Shown: piece by piece, positions 1 to 7,120 of the stretch | How positions within the stretch are numbered: the stretch's first letter is position 1 | Layout of the letters: each line of letters opens with the position of its first letter | Assembly: GCA_944382025.1 (NCBI GenBank) | Contig: CALWMQ010000038.1 | Span: forward strand, 1 to 10,474 | Direction: 5' to 3' | Length of the DNA stretch: 10,474 bases | DNA from: an uncultured Clostridia bacterium | GTDB taxonomy: Bacteria; Bacillota; Clostridia; Oscillospirales; Acutalibacteraceae | Translations under genes and position numbers: made by a program | The notes under the pieces: model-generated | Databases searched by the model: none | Seen by the model: only the letters and a program-made list of their open reading frames with translations | Told to the model about the DNA's origin: nothing

Positions 1-288
1 CTGATAGCACCACCAGAGTTGGACCACCGCCGCCAGAATGATGTGAATCTTCCAAAGCCCCCACAGAATCAAAAAGGGGACCCCGAAGCACAGCAGAACC
101 ACTACCAGTGTCAGCACAAGGCCGCCCCGAAATTCTCCGCCGGGGGTCTGAGGAAATACCCGGCGGGCGGCCTTTTCTCCCTTTGAAATCAGTTTGCCGA
201 TCAGGCATATTGGATGGGGCAACCAATAGGGATCCCCCAGCAGCAAATCCAGCACAAAGGCCAGTACAATGGTCCCGGCCAAAAGCAT
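1..288 (-). CDS. cbiB: Adenosylcobinamide-phosphate synthase CbiB, N-terminal part (cut by window edge)
   Basis: Only the first 96 codons are present; the gene continues past the left edge, and the family is usually about 310-320 residues long. CbiB is an integral membrane protein that attaches the aminopropanol (phosphate) arm to adenosylcobyric acid. My own translation gives a hydrophobic first helix followed by LLLGDPYWLPHPICLIGKLI (about residues 15-34), the hallmark N-terminal motif of CbiB/CobD proteins. A second hydrophobic stretch follows at about residues 63-82. I chose the ATG at 288 because an AAGGAGG ribosome binding site lies about 7 bases upstream and the motif sits at the expected distance from this start. 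The cbiA stop codon is only 16 bases upstream, so the gene is in the same operon. No TAA/TGA/TAG interrupts the visible part. Identification is firm; only the 3' part is unseen. Confidence 0.92.
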   Translation of the reverse strand, partial: MLLAGTIVLAFVLDLLLGDPYWLPHPICLIGKLISKGEKAARRVFPQTPGGEFRGGLVLTLVVVLLCFGVPFLILWGLWKIHIILAAVVQLWWCYQ

Positions 289-304
289 ACCGCCCGCCTC
301 CTTC

Positions 305-1693
305 TCAAAGCTCCGCCCGCCCGCCCGCCTCCCGCCGGTAGGCGTCGCAGGCCCGGACAAAGCGTTCCGCCATCTCCGGCGTCCCGTAAAAATGCAGATG
401 GGGATACCCCGCCAGCAGACGGCCCTTGGCCGCCATACAGGGATATGTGGCTCCTGTGCTCACCTTTTCAGCCAGAAAGGCCGCGCCGCAGTCGGTGCTG
501 TCCCCATAGTGGAATTCATGGGCCGGAACCCGGTCCCCCTGACGACACAACAGGGTGTCCTCCCGGGCCGTCAGGGTCACATAGCCGAACCGGCGGAGCC
601 CTTCGGTCATCCGGGAGGTGGAGGCCAACGCCCCCACCAGAGGATATGCCGTTCCGTCCGGCCCCTCAAAGGCCTCCTGCAGATACTGGAAGCCTCCACA
701 TTCCCCGTAAATGGGCATTCCGGACCTCCAGGCCTCCCGGATGCTGCGGAGCATCCCGGCGTTGCCGCTAAGCCGGTCCAGATACAGTTCCGGATATCCT
801 CCGCCCAGCAGAAGGCCGCTGAGTCCCTCCGGCAGCGCAGCGTCCTCCAGAGGGGAAAAGGGGACCAGCCGGGCCCCCAACCGCTCCAGCAGACCAAGGG
901 AATCCTCATAATAAAAGCAAAAGGCCTTGTCCCGGGCTATCCCGATAGATACCTCCTGAGCCACCGGCCGAACCGGCAACTCCTCATACGCAATGGGACC
1001 GGCGGTATCCCCCAGTTCCAGCAGACCGTCCAGATCCAGAGTCCGCTCCGCCTGGGCAGCTAAGATGTCCGCCATCTCCTTCAGCCGGTCTACCTCCGCC
1101 GCCGTCACCAGTCCCAGATGGCGGCTCTCCAGCCGCACCTCCGGCATGGGGGGCAGCCAGCCATATACCCGCAGACCGGTGCGCTCCTCGATCATGTCCC
1201 GGTACATGTCTGCCATTTTCGGACCGCTCACCTGGTTGAGAATCACGCCCCGTACCCGGTTTTCCCCGAAATCCCGGAGCCCCTGGAGCAGGGCGCACAC
1301 CGTCAGAGACATGCCCCGGCAGCCCAGTACCAGTACCGCCGGGGTACCGGTCTCATTTGACAGGTGGCAGCTGGAATACTGGGCAGTCCGTCCCAGGCCA
1401 TCGTAGAATCCCATAACTCCCTCAATGACCGCCAGGCGGCTGTCCCGACTGTTCTCCGCCAGGGAGGCCAGCACCCCGTTTCTTCCCATGAGAAACAGGT
1501 CCAGGTTCCGGGACCTGGTCCCGAGAATCCGGGAATGGAACATGGGATCGATGTAATCCGGCCCCGCTTTGAAGGCGGAGAGGGCCACACCCCGTTTTTT
1601 CAGTGCCCCCAAAACAGCGCAGGTGACGGTGGTTTTCCCGCATCCGCTGCCCGCGCCGGCCAGCAGGATACGGGGAGGACAGCTCTGTTTCAC
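305..1693 (-). CDS. cbiA: Cobyrinate a,c-diamide synthase CbiA
   Basis: CbiA amidates the a and c side chains of cobyrinate using glutamine (or ammonia) and ATP, in the cytoplasm. The 462-residue product has the usual family length and order. An N-terminal ATP-binding domain carries the P-loop AGAGSGCGKTT (about residues 12-22), FKAGPDYIDPMFH (41-53) and EGVMGFYDGL (91-100). A C-terminal class I glutamine amidotransferase domain carries LLLGGGYPELY (294-304), the nucleophile motif GECGGF with Cys332, and a late HLHFYG motif with the likely catalytic His. I chose a GTG start at 1693: it overlaps the stop codon of cbiET (GTGA), has GGAGGAGGG about 8 bases upstream, and places the P-loop at the normal distance from the N terminus. 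The frame stays open further upstream to 2089, but that part lies inside cbiET and has no CbiA-like content. All key residues appear intact. Confidence 0.95.
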   Translation of the reverse strand: MKQSCPPRILLAGAGSGCGKTTVTCAVLGALKKRGVALSAFKAGPDYIDPMFHSRILGTRSRNLDLFLMGRNGVLASLAENSRDSRLAVIEGVMGFYDGLGRTAQYSSCHLSNETGTPAVLVLGCRGMSLTVCALLQGLRDFGENRVRGVILNQVSGPKMADMYRDMIEERTGLRVYGWLPPMPEVRLESRHLGLVTAAEVDRLKEMADILAAQAERTLDLDGLLELGDTAGPIAYEELPVRPVAQEVSIGIARDKAFCFYYEDSLGLLERLGARLVPFSPLEDAALPEGLSGLLLGGGYPELYLDRLSGNAGMLRSIREAWRSGMPIYGECGGFQYLQEAFEGPDGTAYPLVGALASTSRMTEGLRRFGYVTLTAREDTLLCRQGDRVPAHEFHYGDSTDCGAAFLAEKVSTGATYPCMAAKGRLLAGYPHLHFYGTPEMAERFVRACDAYRREAGGRAEL

Positions 1694-2766
1694 TGGGGTA
1701 TCCCTCCTCCGCAGAAAATGTACAGGCCGTCTTCCTCCTGAAATTCCCGGTTGAGACGGCTGCGGCGGAAGCACCGGAAGGAAATCCCCCGGTCCTCCAA
1801 TTCTCGTGCCAAGTCCCGGCACCTCTCCCGATCCCAACCGGTCAGGGTAAACCGCATCCGGGGATTGGCTTCCAGCAGCTCCAGCAACAGCTCCGCCTGG
1901 TCCTCTCCGGCATACACAGCGTCCAGCGGACGGGGCAGCGCCTCTCGGGAAACCGGCTCTATATTGTATCTCCCCCAAGCCCGGCACCGCTCCTTCACCT
2001 TCTCGGGCTGCTCGGTCAGGCACAGAGCCTCGCCCCGAACCCGGGCAGCCATCTCCAGCACCATGTCCCCGCCGGTAAGGTCGGCGCACCGGTCCTCCTC
2101 CAGGAGAGGTGGACAGAGCCCCTCCTCCGACGGGTACGCCCGGCCCGCCAAGGGATTTTCCACCACCAGCGCCGTCAGATCGTCGAAGGACAGCCTGCGC
2201 AGCTCATCCGCCGTTCCGGACAGCAGGCGCTGGTCCGCCGCCCCCAGCCGCTCCCCGATGTACACCGTCAGCCCGCCGCCGCCCCGCTCCCACAACAGGC
2301 GGCACACGTCCTGAGCCCGAAAACCGCCGCCGGTGAGCACAAAGGTATGCAAGTTAGCGGAAACGGTGGACAGCAGGGCTCCCCGGCGTCCGTGCATACT
2401 GACGGCGGCCATGTTCTCATAGCGCAGGTAAAACCGGGAACAAAGGTATTGCAGACTGCTGATGCCGCATACCAGATCGGCCTCAACGCCCTGGGGCAGC
2501 CGGGACAGCAGATAGCTGGCATAGGAATAAAATCCGGTATCCCCGGACACCAGAACGCAGATGCGCTGGTTTCCCGCATGATCCGCAATGTAGGCCACCG
2601 CCTGGTCCAGATTCCGATCCAGCACCAGATGGGGCTTGTCCGGATAGGGGGCCAGCAGCCGCCGTCCGCCGATGAGAAACTCTGCTTCCTCAATGGCCCG
2701 CTCCGCCTGCCGGGTCAGGGTTTCCCCGTCCCCCATGCCGGTCCCCACAATGGTCAGCCTGTGCAT
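1690..2766 (-). CDS. cbiET: CbiE-CbiT fusion: precorrin-6B/cobalt-precorrin-7 C5-methyltransferase with a degenerate CbiT half
   Basis: The 358-residue product begins with a CbiE-type tetrapyrrole methyltransferase (about residues 1-205): LTIVGTGMGDGETLT at the N terminus, LVSGDTGFYSYA (72-83), CGISSLQYL (100-108), VSMHGR (122-127) and the VYIGERLG/SGTADEL region (168-189). CbiE methylates C5 of the corrin ring with SAM. The remaining 135 or so residues align by eye with CbiT, the C15-methylating and decarboxylating enzyme, from GGDMVLEM (232-239) to a CbiT-like tail RSRLNREF...LYIFCGG. However, the glycine-rich SAM loop expected after the GD-V-L strand (D-x-GAGTGS) is absent, and this half is clearly shorter than the usual 185-190 residues. 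CbiE looks functional; the CbiT half probably does not bind SAM in the normal way. The ATG at 2766 lies 4 bases after the cbiD stop, with GAAGGTGA upstream. Confidence 0.9.
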   Translation of the reverse strand: MHRLTIVGTGMGDGETLTRQAERAIEEAEFLIGGRRLLAPYPDKPHLVLDRNLDQAVAYIADHAGNQRICVLVSGDTGFYSYASYLLSRLPQGVEADLVCGISSLQYLCSRFYLRYENMAAVSMHGRRGALLSTVSANLHTFVLTGGGFRAQDVCRLLWERGGGGLTVYIGERLGAADQRLLSGTADELRRLSFDDLTALVVENPLAGRAYPSEEGLCPPLLEEDRCADLTGGDMVLEMAARVRGEALCLTEQPEKVKERCRAWGRYNIEPVSREALPRPLDAVYAGEDQAELLLELLEANPRMRFTLTGWDRERCRDLARELEDRGISFRCFRRSRLNREFQEEDGLYIFCGGGIPQ

Positions 2767-2770
2767 ACTC

Positions 2771-3880
2771 TCACCTTCCCGAATTCCTCAGCTTAGTTAA
2801 AAGTGCGGCCGCTCCGTCGCTTTCGGCCAGACGCCTGCCGTCGTCGGTGTACAGCAGGACCTCCGCCTCCAGTTCCTCATAACCATATTGGCATACCCGT
2901 TCCTGAATCCGCCTCACCAGCCGGGGATACACCCCCTGCAGTCCTTTTTCCTCCAGCAGGGCCACCGCCTCGGCGGTGGTAAGACACCGGTAAATCCGAC
3001 ACACCGTATCCCGGTCCGCCCCCTCCATGGCCGCAAAGGCCGCCAGGGTTTCCATTCGGGCGTCCGCCACCCGGGAATGAGTGTGGAACACCCCCGCCGC
3101 CACCTTGCACAGCTTACCCAGCTGCCCTACCAGCAACACCTGTTTCATGCCACGGTATCGGGCGTAGTCCAGCATATAGCCCAGGAAATTGGAGGTGACC
3201 ACACACAGGGAGGCGGGCACGCCGTTTTCTGCGGCCAGCCGCTTCCCCTGCTCCCCGAAAACGAAGGCACAGTCCTGCCGGTCTATCGCCAGCAGGTCCA
3301 ACTCCAGAGCCAGGCTCTCCTTATATGCCTCCTCGCTCATGGGGCGGACTATGCCGCTGGTGCCCAGGATGGAGATGCCGCCCACAATACCCAATCGAGG
3401 ATTGAAGGTTTTGGCAGCCACTGTCTCCCCTCCGGGAACCAGGATCACCACCTGGGCGCCCTGTCCCCGGGGCAGTACCTTTTCCACCTCTGCCGTGATC
3501 ATCCGCAGCGGTACCGGATTGATGGCGGCGGATCCCACCGGAGTCTTGAGTCCCGGGCGGGTAACCCGGCCGACCCCCTCGCCCCCGTCCACCGTCACTC
3601 CGGGTTCCGGGGTCAGGCGGACCTGGGCGCAGATCTCCAGGCCATTGGTCACGTCCGGATCGTCCCCGCCGTCTTTAATCACGGCACAGACCACCTGATT
3701 CCCCTCTACCTGAGTACGGGCAATGGGGATAGACAGGGGACCCCGGGCGGTGTCAATAGACACCGCCTGCGTCGGAGCGCCAGCCAGAGCCAGCACCGCC
3801 GCCTTGGCAGCCGCGGCGGCGCAGCTGCCGGTGGTGTAGCCCTCCCGAAGCTGTTTTCCCTGATAAAATACTGTTCCCAT
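2771..3880 (-). CDS. cbiD: Cobalt-precorrin-5B (C1)-methyltransferase CbiD
   Basis: CbiD methylates C1 during ring contraction in the anaerobic cobalamin pathway, using SAM. The 369-residue product has the typical length and the diagnostic motifs: GYTTGSCAAAAAKAA (14-28), VTVDGGEGVGRVTRPGL (95-111), GIVGGISILGTSGIVRPMS (164-182) and VGQLGKLCKVAAGVFHTHSR (251-270) followed by ADAR. The ATG at 3880 has AGGAGGG 5 bases upstream. The gene follows cobK by 27 bases and precedes cbiET by 4 bases, consistent with one transcript and translational coupling to cbiET. CbiD marks the oxygen-independent (early cobalt) route rather than the aerobic cob pathway. I see no missing motif or interruption. Confidence 0.96.
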   Translation of the reverse strand: MGTVFYQGKQLREGYTTGSCAAAAAKAAVLALAGAPTQAVSIDTARGPLSIPIARTQVEGNQVVCAVIKDGGDDPDVTNGLEICAQVRLTPEPGVTVDGGEGVGRVTRPGLKTPVGSAAINPVPLRMITAEVEKVLPRGQGAQVVILVPGGETVAAKTFNPRLGIVGGISILGTSGIVRPMSEEAYKESLALELDLLAIDRQDCAFVFGEQGKRLAAENGVPASLCVVTSNFLGYMLDYARYRGMKQVLLVGQLGKLCKVAAGVFHTHSRVADARMETLAAFAAMEGADRDTVCRIYRCLTTAEAVALLEEKGLQGVYPRLVRRIQERVCQYGYEELEAEVLLYTDDGRRLAESDGAAALLTKLRNSGR

Positions 3881-3907
3881 AGGCCCTCCTGTCTCGGGCT
3901 TCCCCTT

Positions 3908-4693
3908 TTACAGGGCGGAACGCCCCTGCTCCCGTATATCCTCTAAAAGTGCCAGTGCGGCCTTCTCTACCTCGTCCAGGGACTCAAAGAACGTTCCCTC
4001 ATACCGAGGCGGGACGATCAGGATAGTAGGCAATCCCAGCTGTTCCGCCGCCGCGATCTTCTCCGGTGTACCTCCCTGAGCGCCGCTGTCTTTGGATACC
4101 ACCGCTCCCACCGGAAAGCGGCGGAAATCTTCCAGATTCTCCTCCAGAGTGAAGGTGCCGCATTTGGCCAGAACCTGATTTTCCGGAATCCCACAGACAT
4201 GGCACTGTTCCCGGGATGCGGGCTGATCCAGCACTCTGGCCACCAGCCGATGGGGCGGCAGAACCGCGGTAAAATTCCCCAGGTGGTTGGTTCCTACCGT
4301 CAGAAACACCATTCGATCCCCGCACAACTCCGCCGCCAGCCGGGCTGCCTCCGGGAAGTTGTCCACGCTATGGATCAGCTTTCCCTCATAGGGATCGCTC
4401 GGCCGCACATAGCGGAGCAGCGGCATCCCCTCCATTCGACAGGCTTCCCCGATCTCCCGGGAAACCTCCTGGGCAAAGGGATGGGAGCAGTCGATCACCA
4501 GGTCCGTGTTCCGTTCCCGGATCAGCTCCCGGAACCCAGCCGCGTCCTTTTTCCCGCAAATGACCGGATAGTTTCCCTGCTCTGCCAGCTGGGCCCCGTA
4601 AGCAGTCGCTACCGACAGGGTCACCGGGCAGGTTCTGCTCAATCGTTCACACAAATGACGGGCTTCTACGATCCCGCCGATTACTAAAATCAT
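3908..4693 (-). CDS. cobK: Precorrin-6A/cobalt-precorrin-6A reductase (CobK/CbiJ)
   Basis: This NAD(P)H-dependent reductase reduces the macrocycle of (cobalt-)precorrin-6A; the anaerobic-pathway name is CbiJ. The 261-residue protein shows the N-terminal Rossmann start ILVIGGIVEARHL (family usually GG-T-EAR), DLVIDCSHPFA (64-74), the TVGTNHL segment (132-138) and the conserved VVSKDSGAQGGTPEKIAAAE stretch (198-217) ending in ILIVPPR. I chose the ATG at 4693: it overlaps the stop of the ABC ATPase gene (ATGA), has GGAG 8 bases upstream, and puts the Rossmann strand at the N terminus. A GTG three codons upstream (4702) is also possible but adds only MWT. The overlap ties translation of the biosynthetic genes to the importer genes. 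Confidence 0.94.
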   Translation of the reverse strand: MILVIGGIVEARHLCERLSRTCPVTLSVATAYGAQLAEQGNYPVICGKKDAAGFRELIRERNTDLVIDCSHPFAQEVSREIGEACRMEGMPLLRYVRPSDPYEGKLIHSVDNFPEAARLAAELCGDRMVFLTVGTNHLGNFTAVLPPHRLVARVLDQPASREQCHVCGIPENQVLAKCGTFTLEENLEDFRRFPVGAVVSKDSGAQGGTPEKIAAAEQLGLPTILIVPPRYEGTFFESLDEVEKAALALLEDIREQGRSAL

Positions 4694-5856
4694 TGTCCAC
4701 ACTCCATTTTCTCCCGGCAGAGGGCCTCCAACTCCTCCGCCATAGTTTCTCCAGCCAGCCTCAGAACCGGTTTTCCTTCCGCCTCCAGCCGCTGGGCCAA
4801 AGCCCGGTTGCGCTCGTTGAGGGAGCAGACCGGGCAGTCGCTGATCACGATGTACCGATAGTCCCGTGCCGTTCGGTAGGCCCGCTCCGCCGCCGCCTCG
4901 GTCACCGGCGTATAGGCGGGCACCGCCTCCACCGGTGCGTTCATAGCACGGGCGATGGGATAAACCACGTCATTGTCGTGGAGTACCCCCATGCCGAAGC
5001 CTAGATAAAATTTGTTCAGGTTCCGAAGCAGCTTGGGGGTGGAAGCGTCGCTTCCTACTATGTACACATCCTTATCCGGAACGCTAAGATATTGCACAAG
5101 ACCCAGGTCGGGATTAAACTGGCGGGCTGAGAAGCCATACAACTCTTCCAGAGCGCCGCTCTCCAGCACCTGCTCGGTGGCGCCGCTGACCAGCACCCGG
5201 TCATCCTTGACCAGTACCAGCCAGTCACAGCATTTCACTGCTAAATCCGGCTCGTGGAGCGTACAGATGATGGTTTTCCCTTCCCGGACACACAGCCGCC
5301 TTAGGATATGCAGCACGTCCAGCTTATGCTTGATATCCAGGTGATTGGTGGGCTCATCCAGCATCAGGATATCCGCGTCCTGGGCAAGGCCCCGGACCAA
5401 CATCACCTTCTGCTTCTCCCCATCGCTCATCTCATAAAAATACATATCCTTCAAATAGGCGGCGGAGCACAACTCCATACACCGATCCACCACCTCAAGG
5501 TCCCGGTCCGACAGCTTGCAGAAAAAGCCGGTGTGGGGATATCGGCCCATGGCGGCCACCTCCCGCCCGGTAAGATTGCCGATATCGATCTTTTGGGTCA
5601 GCACCACTGCCATCTCCCGCGCCAGATCCGCTGACCGAACCCGCTCCAGTTCCCGGCCGTTGAGCCGCACCTCTCCACTCACCTTGGGGATGATACGGGA
5701 AATGGTTTTGAGCATGGTGGTCTTGCCTGCGCCGTTGGAACCCAGGATGCAAATCATCTTGCCCTTTAGGAAATCCGCCTGTATATTGTCCACAATCACC
5801 TTTCCGCCGTAGCCTACCGACAGGTGATCCAGCTGGATAACCTTTTCCTCCGCCAT
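4690..5856 (-). CDS. btuD: Cobalamin-type ABC importer ATPase (BtuD/FecE family) with extra C-terminal domain
   Basis: This 388-residue protein is the nucleotide-binding subunit that should power the permease encoded just upstream. The ABC domain (about 1-255) has Walker A GSNGAGKTT (39-47), a Q-loop Gln at 88, a signature variant SDGEK (144-148) in place of SGGQ, Walker B ILMLDEPT (163-170), D-loop NHLD and an H-loop His201. Residues from about 262 to 388 form an added domain: a strand-like VYIVGSD, an HDNDVVYPIARAMNAPVE segment, then YIVISDCPVCSLNERN. Family members are usually about 250-270 residues, so this is an appended domain. I recall similar extensions on some FecE/BtuD-like ATPases, with no assigned function. 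Start: ATG at 5856, with GGAGG about 9 bases upstream; a TTG at 5877 is less likely. The gap to btuC is 17 bases. Substrate is inferred from the riboswitch and the cbi neighbours. Confidence 0.88.
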   Translation of the reverse strand: MAEEKVIQLDHLSVGYGGKVIVDNIQADFLKGKMICILGSNGAGKTTMLKTISRIIPKVSGEVRLNGRELERVRSADLAREMAVVLTQKIDIGNLTGREVAAMGRYPHTGFFCKLSDRDLEVVDRCMELCSAAYLKDMYFYEMSDGEKQKVMLVRGLAQDADILMLDEPTNHLDIKHKLDVLHILRRLCVREGKTIICTLHEPDLAVKCCDWLVLVKDDRVLVSGATEQVLESGALEELYGFSARQFNPDLGLVQYLSVPDKDVYIVGSDASTPKLLRNLNKFYLGFGMGVLHDNDVVYPIARAMNAPVEAVPAYTPVTEAAAERAYRTARDYRYIVISDCPVCSLNERNRALAQRLEAEGKPVLRLAGETMAEELEALCREKMECGQ

Positions 5857-5873
5857 ACTCCCGCCTCCCTTCT

Positions 5874-6917
5874 TCAATAGCGGCCGCTTTTATTCTTCCG
5901 CAGCAGCAAAAACAGCACCAGCGGAACTCCCACACAGGAGGTGATATTGCCTACCGCCAGTTCTCCCGGGGCAGCCACCGTCCGGGCCAGCAGGTCACAC
6001 ACCACTCCAAACACCGCCCCCAACAGCAGACAGGCAGGAATCAACACCCGGGAATCCTCCGACTTGAGCAGCAGGCGGGAAATATGGGGTACGCTCATTC
6101 CCACAAAGGCTACCGGCCCGGCAAAGGCGGTCACCACCGCTGTCAGCACCCCGGAAAACAGGATAATCAGGAACCGGAGCAGCCGGGCGTTGACCCCCAT
6201 GGTTTTCGCGTAAGCTTCCCCCAGAAGATACAGATTCAGGCTTTTGGACAGCAGAAACGACAGGACGAAAAACACGCCGCACACCACCGCCAGAACCTTG
6301 ACATTATCCCAGGTCATCAAGCTGAAGGATCCCATACCCCATCGGGTGAAATCCGCTACCGCGTCGTTGTCCGACAAAGATGTCATGATCCCGACCGCCG
6401 CCGAACACAGGTAGCTGAGCATCATGCCCACAATGAGCAGGGAGGTAACACTTTTGATTTTCTGAGCAAAGGCCAGGATGACCGCCATCATCACCATGGA
6501 CCCCACAAACCCGCCCGCAAACATAAACCAGGAGTTATCGGAGGACAATCCAAAGGTCACCCCGCCCAGCACAGCCAGTCCCACGAACAGGCGGGCACCA
6601 GAGGAAATGCCCAGAACGTAGGGATCCGCAATGGGGTTGTTGAACAAAATCTGCAGCAGCAAACCTGCCAGGGCCAGGGCCGCCCCACCGAACAGGCTGG
6701 CCACTACACGGCACAAACGCATGTTATGGACAATAATACTGTCGGTGTTGGTCAGATCAGTGGGCTGGAACAGCACCTCCAGCACCCGGGAGGGGGAAAT
6801 AAACACCGAGCCAATGCCGATAGCCAGCACCGCCGACACCGCCAGCAGCGCCGCCAGTACCAGCAGTACCACCGTGGCCCGCACTCCCTTATGCCTTAAC
6901 GTGTTTTGCTCCTTCAT
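5874..6917 (-). CDS. btuC: Cobalamin-type ABC importer permease (BtuC/FecCD family)
   Basis: This 347-residue membrane protein forms the translocation channel of a type II ABC importer. It carries the FecCD landmarks: MRLCRVVASLFGGAALALAG (66-85), then LFNNPIADPYVLGISSGA (91-108), GPVAFVGMSVPHISRLL (267-283, the cytoplasmic coupling region) and APGELAVGNITSCVGVPLVL (316-335). Hydrophobic segments along the chain fit about ten membrane helices. Two ATGs are close together, at 6926 and 6917. I chose 6917 because GGAAGG lies 9 bases upstream of it but touches the first ATG directly. The gene follows the binding-protein gene after a 200-base gap containing a strong hairpin and precedes the ATPase by 17 bases. 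Specificity for corrinoids rather than ferric siderophores or heme cannot be read from the sequence; context favours corrinoids. Confidence 0.92.
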   Translation of the reverse strand: MKEQNTLRHKGVRATVVLLVLAALLAVSAVLAIGIGSVFISPSRVLEVLFQPTDLTNTDSIIVHNMRLCRVVASLFGGAALALAGLLLQILFNNPIADPYVLGISSGARLFVGLAVLGGVTFGLSSDNSWFMFAGGFVGSMVMMAVILAFAQKIKSVTSLLIVGMMLSYLCSAAVGIMTSLSDNDAVADFTRWGMGSFSLMTWDNVKVLAVVCGVFFVLSFLLSKSLNLYLLGEAYAKTMGVNARLLRFLIILFSGVLTAVVTAFAGPVAFVGMSVPHISRLLLKSEDSRVLIPACLLLGAVFGVVCDLLARTVAAPGELAVGNITSCVGVPLVLFLLLRKNKSGRY

Positions 6918-6926
6918 AGCGTCCAT

Positions 6927-7120
6927 CCTTCCAACTGCTGATATACCTATCCGAACTCCCTATAATTTCGGTGCTAGCTCCTCCGGAACGCCTCAAAAGG
7001 AACAGCCATTTTCCGGCTTTATACCGTCTCGGATTGGGCCTTCCCGGCAAGAGATGCCCGGAGGAAGAAAGCCCCTATAGAGCTGCCATAAACCATGACA
7101 GCCCTATAGGGAACCCCATG
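6927..7120 (-). other. Intercistronic region between binding-protein and permease genes
   Basis: This 194-base gap holds no gene. Its left half carries the btuC ribosome binding site (GGAAGG just inside 6927-6932); the right half carries a 17-bp hairpin described separately. A second, weaker imperfect inverted repeat with bulges lies around 7028-7071 (TTCCCGGC against GCCCGGAGGAA). A TATAAT at 6961-6966 is on the plus strand and faces away from btuC, with no gene to serve. I see no convincing internal promoter for btuC. Confidence 0.6.
7073..7111 (-). terminator. Intercistronic hairpin after btuF (attenuating terminator or 3' stabiliser)
   Basis: The arms 7073-7089 and 7095-7111 form a 17-pair stem with a 5-base loop, starting 9 bases after the btuF stop codon. 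In the minus-strand RNA all 17 positions pair, two of them as G-U wobbles (7081/7103 and 7086/7098); on the plus strand these would be A-C mismatches. The following sequence GGCTTTCTTCC is only weakly T-rich, so partial termination or protection of the btuF mRNA end is more likely than a full stop. This would give more binding protein than permease, as is common for such importers. Confidence 0.7.

Noticed and set aside
312..333. Short CCCG tandem run near the end of cbiA
   Set aside because: It encodes ordinary C-terminal residues (REAGGRAEL) in a GC-rich gene; too short to call a functional repeat.
1694..2089. Open frame continuing 132 codons upstream of cbiA
   Set aside because: It lies entirely inside cbiET in another frame, is Gly/Arg/Ala-rich with no CbiA-like content, and the GTG at 1693 has a good ribosome binding site and the right distance to the P-loop.
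2888..3946. 352-codon open frame on the plus strand opposite cbiD
   Set aside because: Histidine/glycine/proline-rich composition typical of an antisense shadow; cbiD on the other strand is unambiguous.
6961..6966. TATAAT on the plus strand upstream of btuC
   Set aside because: It faces away from btuC, lacks a matching -35 box that I can see, and no plus-strand gene follows.
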